Both the position numbers and the translations under genes were made by a program. Below are positions 22,001 to 34,480 of a stretch of DNA of 64,000 nucleotides, piece after piece. Below the pieces are notes generated by a model. It did no database searches. It saw nothing but the letters and a program-made list of their open reading frames with translations, and was not told the origin of the DNA. Location of the stretch: contig NC_090989.1 in assembly GCF_041146395.1 (NCBI RefSeq), forward strand, positions 120,465,501-120,529,500. The letters are read 5' to 3'. Each line of letters begins with the position of its first letter. Position 1 is the stretch's first letter. This stretch comes from Eulemur rufifrons (taxonomy: Eukaryota > Chordata > Mammalia > Primates > Lemuridae).

Positions 22001-24715
22001 TTGAGCAAAAGAAGGCAATGAGGAGGTCAGCCTTGAGTTCTAGGAGGTACTATGGAGAAAGCTTGTGTCAAGAGAACCCCTGTGTGGTTAGTGCCCATCA
22101 TGGAGATGCCAGTCAGGGCTGCTGCTTACAGTTGTGCAGGTTGTTCACTGCTCAAGGGCAAAGGTATGGGAGGACTAAGATCCAGCTCACTTTCCACTCA
22201 CTAAACCACACACCCTGGCGTGGTTGTGTTTATCCAGAAGAATGGGGGCCTTTGGATTCATACAAGAGCATCAGTAGGACAGAGGCATCCCTGCAGTCAG
22301 ACAGCAGAGAGGTCAGCATTGAAGCTCTGCAGCAGAAAAAGGTCAGGAGCTGCCAAGTGCCTCTGTAGCAGCAGAACAAGGCAGGGTCAGATCAGTGATG
22401 CCAGAACAGAGTCATAGCAGCTGATGTTGAGTTGGAAAGTCAGAGTAAAACCAGAGTCCAAGGAGCCAATCAAGCTCTAAACTGTCAGTAGTGAGTAGAA
22501 GGTGGGAAAAAGCCAAACTCTGTTTCGGATCCTGGTCTGTGGTGGGTTGATCGGGAAGGTCATCAAGTCTGATGCCATTCACAAATGTCGGCTTGAAGGC
22601 CACTGTTTCTGTCCCAGTGGCGTCTGCATCAGATGAGGGTGGCAGAGCACTGATGCAAGCCTTGGGGGCTCAGACCATGCTGGTGGTGCCTGGGAGCAGA
22701 ACCAGGATCAGTGGGCAGAAGTTTCTGGTAGATACATTTTAGCTCAAGATAGGCAACCTTGCTATAAAAGAGGTTGCTTTGTGTAGTGGTGAGACCTCTG
22801 TCACTGGAGGTATTCAAGCCCCCATCAAGGAGCCTGCAGAAGTGATTCCTTGCTGGCTGGAAGTCTCTAAGGTCTCCTTCCCACTCCACATCATCTATAC
22901 ATCTCTGAGACCCAAGCCAGATAGCTTTCCTCCTTGTTAGAGAGGATTGATTGCAGAGGAAGTTGAAATTAATGACTAGCATGGGCTTTTAGGTTTTATT
23001 TGTATTTACATATCCCCCTCCTCCTAATCCTCTCCCATGTCCCCAATACCAAATCCATTCTGTGAGTATTTGAGAGAAAATTGCTCAGCCAGAGGCTGGA
23101 AAGAGCCATGTGGCTATTAGGCAGACAGTTCCTGCCCATGTCCACCTTGAGCATTTCAGTGCAGCAGGAAGGGTGACCACCTTGGCAGTAGGGATATGAG
23201 ACACAGGGAGCTGGTGACACTGAGCATGGTAGAGGAGGGGAAGGGTCTCATGTAGGGCTTCTGCTGCCATTTCTGTCAGGCTTTGGAGAGAGGGTGAAGT
23301 CTTATACAGGCCCTGCAAGCTGTGTCAGAAAAGGGTATTGTAGTGGGATGTTTCTGAAGGTACAGCGTCCATTTCCCCTTCTGAAGCTATACCTTGATTT
23401 TCCTTTGGGGATCCATTTCTCTCCCCACTGCCAGGCCACGTGGTTTGGGGAGAGTGAGAAGTCCAATAGGAGATGAGTCTATTTAACTTTGTGTATCTTT
23501 TATTTTTCAGACTTATTTTTACACTTTAGCTCCATTTTCCCTCCCTCCTCACCTTTGGGCAACGCTGACCTGAGTTTTCTCCTTTCACACTTGGTAACGC
23601 TTCCCAGCCTGGGATACTGGGCTGTGGGCGATGCTCTGGTGGCTGGAAATTGTTGCCTTTTCCTTATCAAACTTGAGTCCAGCTTGATACAAGCTGTGTG
23701 GCCCCAGGGATTTGTCTTCAGGGATCTTTTTTTCATAAGGTACCAAGGCATCTCTTGGGAGAAGTGAGAGAGCATGGAGGCACCCAATTTTTGTGTCAGC
23801 ATAAAGATCCAGGGCTGTGAGGAGAGGTAATCTCAATAGGGTCCCCCAGTCTCTCAAACTCAGCTACTTCCCTAGAATGGCGGCAGGGCTCTGACAGTTG
23901 GGGCTTCAGTGACGGGGTGGGGGGGGTGGTCAGCGACATTGGGCAAGGAGGGGCTACCCAGAGGCTTCACTGTGGACGCTGATTGGATTTTGCTGAGGGC
24001 ATCCCCAACACTAGATTCCTCTGTTCTGGCATCAACAGACACCGGCAGGGGCATATCCATGAGCAGGAGCACACGCAGTGGAGAAGACAGAAAAGGAGGG
24101 GAGGAAGGAGGGGGACGAGGGCATGTCTAGAATGGATGTCTGGACTGGACCACCTTGAATCATCCCCAGGGCTTCCTAGAGAGATTTGGGGAAAGTGTGG
24201 TAGACATGGGAGGGGCTGGGATTTGGGCAAAGTGGTGGGGGCACTCCAGAGGGGCAGAACGGTGAGGCTTGCTTCCCACTTGGGGGTGGCCTGAGAAATA
24301 CGCATTCCAACAGGCTGACACTTCCTCAGGGAGCTTGATCCCAAAGGCTGCTTGCTGTTTGTCAAGATTCATGCTCCAGAAGAGAAACCCTGTCCCCTGA
24401 GCAGTGCCATGGTCCTCCCGGGGACACCTTCTCCAAGTAGTTCCAGCCCTGTCTTGGTGCCTTGTCTCCTGATCATGTCTCTAGCTCTGTCATCCTAGGT
24501 CTGAAGCTCTATCCCAGTGTGGGAGCCTCTTCCTGGGGGCCAAGACAGCCCTCTCAGCTCATCTCTTACTCTAAGTATGGAATGCTGTGAACGGCTCATA
24601 AGGTGGTATTTGAAAGGGTGGGTGGAATGGAGAAGCAGTCTATTTAGCTGCAGTTAAATGGGATCTCTAATTTGAAACCAATCCATGTCTGGCATTGAGC
24701 TCACCCCCATTTTCC
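22001..24715. other. Single-copy DNA, longest repeat-poor stretch
   Basis: No mobile element recognised over about 2.7 kb. Overlapping frames up to 132 codons (for example minus 23,967-24,365) occur on both strands without domains. No convincing exon with flanking splice signals was found. A G-run is at about 23,917-23,928. Confidence 0.5.
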
Positions 24716-24905
24716 TGATACACAGTGGGGACCAAACTGCCTCACCCTTCATGCTTGCTCTTCTAGAAGCTTCCTTCTTGCTGCTCGTCTGGCTTATTCC
24801 TGCTGCTCCTTTAGGACCCATCTCAGGAATCACCTCCTCTTAGATCTTTCTTGGCTCTTGTGGTGAACACTGCCTGTCCCCTTCAACCAAGGACTTGTGG
24901 CCCCA
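24716..24905 (+). mobile_element. Possible L2 fragment, sense
   Basis: The text 'attcctgctgctcctttagg' and 'ggaatcacctcctcttagat' resembles the L2 ORF2 3' region ('tgctgttccctctgcctgg', 'aaatgtcacctcctcagag' in consensus). Diverged. Confidence 0.35.
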
Positions 24906-26106
24906 GCCACGGGGTTTGTGGTCAGCAGGCAGCACTCTGCTGTCAGCCCCTTCAGAAATCGCCTCCACTGCAAAAAGTTGCCTTGCTCAGCTCATGCCCC
25001 TTCTTGATGTGGCTCAGTTCAAGGACTGGCTGACGCAACAGTAGAAAGGCCTGACACTTTACTGGGCCATTTCAGCTTCAGAGGTCTCCATGTTGTTGGC
25101 CAAGGCTTTCACTGGGTCTGTGTCATGGGTCAAATTCTCCCACTGCCCAAACCTGCTTCTGTCCCCTCCCTTCCACAAAGGTCAATCCCTAGGTCACTCC
25201 TTAATAAGCCCTGCCTGCCGACTCCATGCCAGAGTCTGCTTTCCGAGGAGCCAGCCTGGGCAGCCATCTGGCTGGGTTAGGTACCCTTGACAAGCCCTGT
25301 GTTCTGTCTTACTCTGTACCCGGCGTCCCTCCCCATACTGTGAGCAGGTTCACTCCAGGTGCTCTGCTGTATCTGTTTCCAAATGCCTGCTGTCCAGCAC
25401 AGTGCCCGAGCACAGCAGGTACTAAACAGGCGATGGCCTAGGTGTGGATGAATACACCAGACCCAGGGGGTTGTCACCAGCCAGTGGGAGGAGTCAAGGG
25501 GTTTTTAAAGGCCCCTAAGCTTCTTTTCTCAGCTCTCTTTTCCTTTATGAGATAGTAGTGATTTTGTTGGCAAAAGAGTTGGGTCAGGGTGCTGTCAGGC
25601 AGCAGGGATCTGAGAAGGGTCAGCCTAGGAGCCTGGGCTGGGGAAGCTGGAGCTGCTTTTGAAGGGAGTGGCCTTGGCTTTCTACAGAGTCCTGTCCCAG
25701 CTCGCCACAGCACGAGAGCAGAAGGGCCTTGGTGTAGGAGCCCCACAGGGGAGGAGGGGTGGATGCATCTAATTGTGCCACATCCCAGACAGCTCAAGCT
25801 CTGTGGGTAGTGACAGGAAGGAGTGGGCCTGGCTCTCACAGGGGAACCCCCTCGCCCAGTTTCTTGGGGCTGGATCATAGACTATCTTGTCCCAGGGAGG
25901 CTTCCAGTGGCACCACCTGGTTCAGCCACCTTCCTGCCTCCAGTTCAGGGACTCCTCTCAGTACCTTCCCTTCCCTAGGAAGCTCATAAAACCTTTCAAG
26001 TGCTCTACCCAAGAGGCAGGGGCATGGACACTGTGGCTTCTCAAGCTCCTTTTCATGTTAGGATATAAATGCTTATGGATGCACTTTTAAGTTAGGAGCA
26101 TTTGGA
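24906..26106. other. Single-copy DNA
   Basis: No repeat or gene recognised with confidence. A possible L2 3' tail at 25,370-25,435 ('cagcacagtgcccgagcaca') is weak. The 134-codon minus frame at 25,474-25,878 has no domain. Confidence 0.45.
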
Positions 26107-26130
26107 TTTTTTTTTTTTTTTTTTTTTTTT
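26107..26130. repeat. Poly-T tract
   Basis: Twenty-four consecutive T. No retroposon body could be recognised on its right side, so its origin is open. Confidence 0.9.
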
Positions 26131-26479
26131 GCTTTACTACCTTCAAACAGTCCATAGATAAGCAGTGAATGATGCATCAGTGGTAATGGTTTTCATGGTT
26201 GGGCCCTTCCTGGCCACTTGGAACACTGAGGCTGGATAGTACCCTTCCGGAACAACATACTAATCAAATGTGAAGTGACAAATCTCAGCAATACTGCCAT
26301 CCATTATATAATCGTTTATATTTTTCTTTGTAGCTACAATTCATGATTATTTTCCTGGATATTTCTGGACACATTTATCAAAGAGACGTAAAGCAAGGTG
26401 CCTTACGTATACAAATTGAACCCAAGAGCTAAAATATAACAATAATAAAATAGAAATAACCATTATAATAATATCACCC

Positions 26480-26700
26480 CCATTCTGTTATAAATGCTTT
26501 GCCCACATTGTCTGTTCAATTCTCACAATGACCCTACAAAGTGTTTAACATGAATATTTCGCCAGGTGAAGGAACTGATGTTTGGGAAGTTACATGGCTT
26601 GCCCACAACTGGTAAGGGGCAGAGATTAAGTAAACCGGGGCTCTCGGACTATAAGCTTGTGTTCTTTACCCTGCTCTGACCACTGTGGCTTAGTGCCCAC
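26480..26700 (-). mobile_element. MIR SINE, antisense
   Basis: The text 'caattctcacaatgacccta', 'gaaggaactgatgtttggga' and 'ggcttgcccacaactggtaa' followed by 'ggggcagagatt' is an antisense MIR core. Confidence 0.75.
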
Positions 26701-26860
26701 AGCAAACAGCTGAACACCAGCCCTGTCCATGAAGCTGCACTGGAGTGAGGTGCTGTGGGAGGTGTCAGCAGGAGGGACATCACCTCTGAACACCACCAAA
26801 GAGCATCCTAGAGCAGGCAGTGGCTAAAGTTCAGGAGACTGGCAACACTATTCTTTTCAA

Positions 26861-27500
26861 ATTTTTATTTTTATTTTTTTTAGCAGCGGAATTCTTTATT
26901 TCCCTCAAATGACAAAAGAACCTCAGCTTATAAAACAGATAAGGTTTGATTGGAATGAACTGATTTTATAAATTCAAATGTATAATATTTACTCATTGTA
27001 AATCAGATAGTAAGAAAAATGAGGCTAAGATTAACAGTCTTTGAAATCTGTTTCTTTTTAATGGATAATATTTACAGTGTCAGATCAATCTCAACATTCT
27101 ATTTATGTCTGCATTTTGTTAGGCCTCATGATATTGAAAAAAATTCTGATTCACACAGCTAATTAGTTGTACGTGTTAATTCCTGAAGCTTGCTTGTTGA
27201 CCTCAGTATACTCTTATATTAAACTGATCCAAAGGTTTGAAAGAGAATTGACAAGACATTTTCATTCCAAAGTTGAGTTATTCTCAGTCTCACTCTCTAA
27301 GAGTGACCTGTGTTGCTTAGTTAGTAAATGTACAAGCTGAAGGGAATTGATCAATGGGTTCTTTAGGTAGTTTAAAATCACAACTGTCTGGCAGAAAATA
27401 CTTTTCAAATTTATGCTGTAACATTATGAGATGTTTCAGCAATATCATTTAAAAACTCTCATATAGCCTAATACCTATCTGTGTTATATAGTCACTCGAA
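26861..27500 (-). pseudogene. Candidate retrocopy of an mRNA 3' end (unidentified parent)
   Basis: Read on the minus strand, a non-repetitive stretch ends with AATAAA (complement of 26,895-26,900), then 13 bases, then an A-rich tail (complement of 26,861-26,881, with a few T). That spacing is what a polyadenylated transcript shows, so this may be a reverse-transcribed 3' UTR. I do not recognise the parent gene and see no coding frame. The upstream end is unclear, no target duplication was found, and the 27,500 boundary is set only by the next L2. An unrecognised SINE/LINE tail is the alternative. Confidence 0.35.
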
Positions 27501-27519
27501 ATTTCAAAGCAGTCAAATT

Positions 27520-27650
27520 AATTTTCATTCATTCATCTATTCATTCATTCAAAAAATTTCACTGAGCACTCACTATATGTCAGTCGCTGATCTAGGTGCT
27601 TTGGAGGTAGCAAACAGCAGAACAAAGCTTACATTTGGGGGATGAGAGGG
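27520..27650 (-). mobile_element. L2 3' end, antisense
   Basis: It begins with ATTC tandem units ('attcattcatctattcattc' near 27,527), followed by 'cactgagcactcactatatg' and 'gctgatctaggtgctttgga'. This is the antisense L2 terminus with its tandem tail. Confidence 0.75.
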
Positions 27651-28555
27651 AGGGGAAAGTTACATGTGGAAATAGGCAGTAAGCCCACAAATAAATATGT
27701 TTGTTGGGCAGTGATACGTGATCTTAATATGATGAAAAGATGGTGGAGGAAACAGAGTAAAAAGTGCAATCAAAACATAAGTGGTGAGAATGTTAAACTC
27801 ATAGAGAGGGTAAAGAGAAGTCCATTTTTTATGTTTGCTTTTCCCCAACCAATGGAGTAGATGTTCCAGCTTCCCTGACTAGTAAAAGAACAAGCAAACA
27901 AGAAACTCTGGCTCTTGACAGGATGTAATGACTTTGTGCCACTTCTGTTTGTGTGTACATTTTAAAAACAACAAGTATAAGTACATTAATGAGGTAATGG
28001 GGGAACTTTGTTTAGAAATCTATATATTCATAATATAACAAGGAAACTTTATTTTGAGATCTGCATGAGCTAACCTGGTAGCACAGGTTACTCATATTTG
28101 TACTCATATTTACATATTGCTTTACTTTTTATACATTTACAAAAATGGTTACAATATAATAAAACACAAAATTTGCATAAAGTATTTGTGGAGTCCTTAG
28201 GACATTGACTGCCACCCTACAAAAAAAATTTTTCCTTGGGATCACAGTGTTTTATTACGAGAATAGAATAAAAACTTTGAAAACAAAATGATCCTTTCTA
28301 ATTTAATGAAAAAAAAAATTTTTATTGTTTCCTGTGTGTGAGTTGTAAGCAACTTGAAAAATAGTTTCTGTGGCTCCCAAGGTGAAGAGACCAGACACGA
28401 GTTACATATGCTTCGTGAGGCCCTGGGCTCAAAACTAATGTGAGTTAAGTACAACTCACATGGTAGTTAATGTGTTAAATCATCTGCTGTGGACTCCAAG
28501 TTCCTGGGTGGCACCACAAGTATGATGAGGAAGAGATGAGTATTAAGGTCAGACT
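27651..28555. other. Unassigned AT-rich DNA
   Basis: Could include a continuation of the L2 to about 27,870. No other family or gene recognised. Confidence 0.4.
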
Positions 28556-28559
28556 GGTC

Positions 28560-28695
28560 TTTGGCTTCAACAAATCTGGTCTGAAATTTGGCTCTGCCCT
28601 TGTAATTTTTGTGATCTTGGGATTATGTCTAGGCCTCAGGATCTTCTCCTGTAAGGCAGAGAGACTCCACTTCCCACTTTCGCTGGATGCCTGAA
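28560..28695 (+). mobile_element. MIR SINE fragment, sense
   Basis: The text 'ctgaaatttggctctgccct' near 28,579, 'tttttgtgatcttgggatta' and 'aggcctcaggatcttctcct' follows the MIR sense core. Confidence 0.6.
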
Positions 28696-30038
28696 ATGCC
28701 ACAGCACTCAAAACATGTTGAAATCCTTCCCCAAACAGCCCAGCCAGGATCAGCCTTGGGGTTGCCAGTCAGCAAGGAGCAGGACTCCGCCCATAGGGAT
28801 TGGGTTGAGTCAGAGCACCAGTCTCTAGGCACAGAGGCCAGGGACCAAGAGTCACTTGGGGGTGTTGGGCACACAAAGCAAACCAGGGGCATGATGACCA
28901 GACAGGAGTCCCCTATGGTTACTGACACTTAGCAATTGGTTAGAAGCCAAAAAGATCCAGGTGTGTGGAGAAAAGGACTTTAGGGGAAGGGAATTGAGCT
29001 GTGCTCTACGTGGGCAAAGGTAGGATGGTATCTTTTAGACTTCGATGGCCAATATTCTCTGAAAAATGGTCTCCAGGTAGAACCCCATCTCCAGTTTATC
29101 TTGGCTGTTTGGGCTTGGGAGCAGGACAAGGTTGTCATAGATGCTGGCAGTGATGGCTGGAACTGGTGCTTACTGGTTCAGAGATCTGAGTGTATGCATC
29201 GTTTCCTAAGTCTGGGTTCAGTGATGGTACATTGATAACTTAAAATTTATCATAGTGGGAGTATTTATACTATGGAAATTTGCAAATGCTATACAAATTA
29301 GGACTTTTTCTCCAGAAAAACCTGGTTTGGATGGTTTTGGAACTATCCTTTGCTGACTTCACCTTTTGGATGAAGATTACATGTGCAGTTTTCAATTTCC
29401 AAACTACTGAAACGTAGATTTTATCCTTAGGCTACCCTTAACCCCACGGCTGACTTCCTTGTTGCAGTTACCTCCGTGGAGCTGTAGAGAATCCACAGGC
29501 TCAGAAGGAGAGGAGGAAAGGCACTGTGGAAAGCCGGAAGATGCTCAAGGGAGCACTGTTCTGTCTGCTGGGTGGTCTCCCTGATCATCTTCTCTTCACC
29601 TAGCCAAGCAGCCTGAAATCCCAGCAACGTAAATAAAGGCAGAAGGCAACTGACCATTTATGTTAGTGAGGATTTGTTTCCCCAGTGTGCGGGGGAAGAA
29701 ATTAGATAAGTGATTTTAGAGCATGCCCCATGAGGGTGGAAGGTGCTGGAGTTGAGGGCAGGCCTAGATGTGATTCTACTGTCAGGGAGTAACCTTAGGG
29801 TTCCAGGAATTGGGAGAAGGGATTTGGAGGTACCAGAGGTGCAAAGACAAAGCTACACATTCATAAATTTATTCTAGGACTGGCACAGCTCCCAGAGAAG
29901 CGAGAGAATTCTTTCTTTGTCTTTCTTCTTCTTTAGCTCGTGGCCCTGGCTCATGGAGCCCATAGATTAGTTTAGCATTATTAGGACTCAAGCTTAGAAA
30001 ATTTTGGAGAAATATATTCTAAGTTACAAATTGGCATT
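28696..30038. other. Single-copy DNA
   Basis: No repeat family or exon recognised. Confidence 0.45.
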
Positions 30039-30054
30039 TAGAGAACATAGAGTT

Positions 30055-30414
<360 letters not shown>

Positions 30415-30814
30415 TAGAGAACACAGAGTTAACAACTCTCTCTAGCTGACTTTATTTAATCAGTCAAGATATTTTTGAAGTTTCACGTAGAACAAGATGG
30501 GTTTACTCACCGATTCACATGACAATTTCAGAAACGGCTTATTTTAATTTCTGATTCCTCCTCTGTGGGTAGAAGCTTTTAATCTGCACTCCAAGCATCC
30601 CTGTCAAATGGTTAATGATGTGAAAACAAGTACCTAAATGCACTAGGGTCACTTGGCATTTAAATAAACACTTTCATAGAGAGGGAATCATCTTCACATG
30701 GCTTGAGTCTGGGCCATGTAGATTCTGACAGAGATTTTGCAGACAGAACATAGATATAGTTGTAGAGGGGTCTTCAGAGATTTCCTGCTGTGGCTGGTAA
30801 TATTTTGCCTGCAT

Positions 30815-31740
30815 GTTCTGGTTATCTACTGCTGAGTAAAAAACTACCAAAAAGCCTAGTGGCTTAGAACAGTAACCATTTTTTTTTTTTAATTTATTTA
30901 TTTATTTATTTTTTTTATTATTAAATATTTATTTCTTTTTTTTTCTTTTTTTTTTTTCAATTTAATTTTACAGAATCAAAGAGTCTAACAGTGTATCTTG
31001 TTAGATACAATATGTCCTCATAATGTATACATTGTTTCTTGTACAATGATATGAAATAATATGGGAAATATTCATGATAAATTATTAAGTGAACAGTGCA
31101 AGTTAAAAACAATAGTTTCATATTTTTTCCCCACCCCCCCTTTCCCGAGTCAGCACCTTCAAGTGTTACCACTCCCCAAACGGTGCGCAATGCACTCATT
31201 GTGTTCTATCTCGTTCGGTGGGTCTGATAGGCAGGGCTTGGCTGTGTGATTCCTCTGCTCTTTGTGGCGTGGAATGAGGTCACTTGGTAGTTATCAGCTG
31301 CTGGATGGTTATTCTGGGGGGGGGGGGTCCAAGACCACTGAGATGTCTGATATCATGGTGGGATGGAGGAAAGCTGGTCTGGGCTGGAATTATCTAAAGG
31401 AGCACCCATCTGTGATGTCAGAATTATCGAACTTCTTACATGGCAGATGGCTTCCTTCAGAGTGAATGTCACATGAGAACCAGGTAGAAGCTTCATGGCC
31501 TTTTCTGACTTTGCCTCAGAACTCAAGCAGCATCACTTCCATTTCACTGAGTTGATAACAAGTGGATCATCAGGAAAGGACACATTCAGGGGCAATTAGA
31601 CTCCATCTCTTGATGGGGTGCAGCATGTTCCCACTGCAGAAGAGCATGTGGGATGGGAGATACTGCTGTGGCCCTGTTGGCAAAAACAACGTGCCACCCA
31701 GTGTATCCCCGAACTGGGTGTCTTTGCCTGTAGGCTGCCA
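30815..31740 (-). mobile_element. MLT1-like (MaLR) LTR, antisense, split by an L1 tail
   Basis: The left part has 'gttatctactgctgagtaaa' and 'gcctagtggcttagaacagt' (30,821-30,872). After the insertion the right part has 'ggtgggtctgataggcaggg', 'gtcacttggtagttatcagc' near 31,280, 'tagactccatctcttgatgg' near 31,597 and 'agagcatgtgggatgggaga' near 31,640. This order matches an old antisense MaLR LTR. The 30,881-31,203 block inside is a younger L1 piece. Confidence 0.6.
30879..31203 (-). mobile_element. Lemur-type L1 3' end, antisense, with an unusual tail
   Basis: The right part (about 31,125-31,203) contains 'gagtcagcaccttcaagtgt' and 'ccaaacggtgcgcaatgcac', shared nearly word for word with the antisense L1 3' UTR at 44,930-44,985. 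The left part is different from the other L1 copies in the window: about 160 bases of AT-rich text, two T-rich runs (30,879-30,890 and about 30,938-30,957) and a 'atttattt' repeat. It includes a short perfect hairpin, 'gtatct-tgtt-agatac', near 30,991-31,006. It is either another L1 subfamily or a chimera. Confidence 0.6.
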
Positions 31741-32205
31741 TAGTATACCACACAGTAGACAGGAGTCTTGACTGACAGCATTTTCTGTTGACTTCACTAA
31801 ATGATTCTGAGCTTTAGTTCAGGGTCTGGATTAATTTCAACCCAATTTTCATCCTCACCAGTACTCTAAATCATGAAATCCAAATCCTGGTTTTTCAGTA
31901 CCCCCAGTATGTTGTCAATTATCTTGAGAGTTGTCATAAAAATCCTAAAATATTAACATCAATTAAGTGATAAATATTTACCATTTATGCCTTTGAGAAT
32001 TTCAACATTGTTACAGCTGTAATTCGACAAGCTATGACAGGGTATCAGTCCCAACTCTTAAAGAAAAAAAAAATCTGAGAATCACAGATGTGAACCCTAA
32101 ATACCGTGAATGGATAGAATTCAGAGGAATGATTTTTTTCAAGGCTTTGGATGAGCATGTGGGCAGGTTTCTCTAAATGCAACTAGTTACATCTCTTAAG
32201 TTAAT
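31741..32205. other. Single-copy DNA
   Basis: Nothing recognised apart from a short A-run near 32,063-32,072. Confidence 0.4.
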
Positions 32206-32900
32206 TTTTTTTTTTGCTAAAATTGATTCTTTTTTTTCATTTTGCTAAATGGATTTTGTGCAGATTGTTGCCATTTTATTGTTTCTCTCCCACAAGCAGA
32301 GATTAGGCTGTTCACATGCGTGTTGATGAGTGTGAATGCCACCATTGCTGGTTGACACTGCACTGCTGTGTGCTCTGCTCCTGGGGGCGATTAATAAATC
32401 GTATTTGATGATTTGATGACATAACCTTTAGATCTGAAATTGCAGTTGTACTGGACTGCCAGGAAAAGCTCTTTTTGTAATACATTGCCTGGATTTATCA
32501 GAAAACATATAGAAGTCTTTCTGGTGTATTTAAATGATTTCTTGAGCAAATGTTCTAGGAATCAATTGAATTGTTCCTATTGTCTTGGCTAAGCTTTTTT
32601 TCTTTCAAAATTGACATGAAGGTATTTGATATCTCAAAGAAGAATAGATTGAAAATTTAAATATCTGGTGCATTTAAGTGATCATTTGCCTTTTTTTGTA
32701 AACTTAAATTCTTTGTAAATTTCCTTTAAAAGTCTTCCAAATACAGTACTTCTCTAAAAATACTTGCAGATTTTTATAATTAAATGGCTGTGTGGCCCAG
32801 AAGCATAAATTTGGTAGTATTCTGATATTTCTTTGTTCTTATTTTCCTCACATCTAACTATCTTTTAGAAATGCTACTTGTTCAGAGCCAGGGTATATTT
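32206..32900. promoter_or_regulatory. Candidate conserved noncoding segment
   Basis: The block is repeat-free and reads as undamaged text, including 'ttgctaaatggattttgtgc', 'gagattaggctgttcacatg' and 'cgattaataaatcgtatttg' (about 32,388). The last contains a TTAATAAA homeodomain-like core. It looks like constrained noncoding DNA, but no comparison could be made, so this is an inference. Confidence 0.28.
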
Positions 32901-33835
32901 ATATAGAAATCATCCTTAGGATGCTACTTGGGTGTCATTTTCCAGATTGGTCTGTCATATGGGGTAGATGGGCTAGTAGAATATTCCAGGCCAATAGAGG
33001 TGTGAAATTTCAGTTTGCACTTGTCTACCAGTAGCACACTGTTAACTGAGACTCCTGAGGGGATGAGACATTCAGATCAAATAGGAAGGGGCAGAGGGTC
33101 CTCATGTGCAAGGAAATACAGTGCTTCTTAAATGACCCTGAACCCAGAGCATCCAAGGGAAAACCTCTTTCAGCTTGCCCTGCCAGATAAAACTGTGCTT
33201 CTCCTGAACACCAAGAGCAACACACTGGTATGAAGTTTGTTTCCTAACTCATAGATTCTGTACCTCTTTTAACTGAGTATGTCCCCTCTTTCTTCGGTGG
33301 GGGGAGGGCGTTGGAAAGCTTAGATGCATAATTTTTGGCCCACCTCAGTACTGTGCAGGACTTGCTGCATGAGTTGGATTTTAACCATATCCCTTATCTG
33401 AAATTTCCCTTTGCTCTGATTTTATTCTTTATTTTTTTCCTGCTGTGTGTGTGTGTGTGTGCGCGTGTGTGCGCATAAGCACCCTCAAAAACACTGTGGG
33501 ATGAGTCCAGTTGTAAAGAAAAGAGAAATCCTATGATCTTGTGAATGCTCATGACTTTAATGCTGTTAAATAAGAAAGAAAATGTAAAGGGTGAATTAGG
33601 TGGGAGATGTGGGAAAAGTAGAGTGAGCTAAGGGACTGAGGGTTTGATCCCCAGAGGGGTGCAGAGTTGTAGAAATATGTCATTCTGGGCCTAGTGGGGA
33701 ATTCTAGGCCTGGTTCCCACCTGGTCAGCATCATGGGCACCCTGGGAAGGGAGGTTTACTATCCTTGGTGTTCACTGGGAAACTTGGTGGGAATAAAGAA
33801 TGCTATTCTCACTTTTTCTTATTTCTTTTTCTGTG
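32901..33835. other. Single-copy DNA with a TG repeat
   Basis: No repeat family or exon recognised apart from the microsatellite listed separately. Confidence 0.45.
33444..33474. repeat. (TG)n/(CG) microsatellite
   Basis: Alternating TG with GC/CG interruptions, a pattern that can adopt Z-DNA. Confidence 0.9.
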
Positions 33836-33837
33836 CT

Positions 33838-34480
33838 TTTTTAAAAATTATAAATAGGTAATTAGTTACTACTGAATAAATATTAGAAAATACAGATAAG
33901 AAAAGGTAAAATATACTATGATCCCACTACCTACTGTTAGCACTTTGGGTAGAATCTTCTATATTCTTCTTTTGTTCTATTAATTATATTTCCCTTGAAT
34001 TCTATATTACCTCCTGCTTTGTTTTGCTCATATTTTCCCAGAATATTTGTCCATCCCTTTATTTAAAATTTATTTCACTATTTTTATGATTATTGCAATA
34101 TATACCCCCAGAAATAAAGATCTAAACAGTACAGAAGAATATGAAATGAAAGGAAAAAACCCTTCTTTCTCATCTCCAATCCTAGTTAACATATTTCAAG
34201 AAAAGCACTTTTAAGTTTTTGTTTTTAGTTTACTCTATAACTCTAAATAATATGCTTTTGCCTCTATTTCTTGATTTGTCAATACTAAGTGGTTTATCAA
34301 CTTTAAGTGTGTCTATTGATTCCCCATTACAAAAAATAATAAATTTCACTCACCTTTAATCCCCTTCCTATCTCTATATTTTTAATGTGTCCTAAATTTA
34401 GTTCTTCTGCCTGCTACCCTTGAAACTCTAAATAATATACCTCTATTTTAATTTCTTGATTCATCTGTTTAGAGAGCATT
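33838..34480 (-). mobile_element. Old L1 (L1ME-like) 3' region, antisense
   Basis: The text 'gatcccactacctactgtta' near 33,921, 'tcatattttcccagaatatt' and 'caatcctagttaacatattt' near 34,176 follows an antisense old L1 3' region. Two similar stretches at 34,236-34,280 and 34,424-34,468 share 'actctaaataatat' and 'tttcttgatt'. Confidence 0.5.

Noticed and set aside
26107..26130. Poly-T as the tail of an antisense retroposon
   Set aside because: No retroposon body or target duplication could be seen beside it, so it is listed only as a homopolymer.
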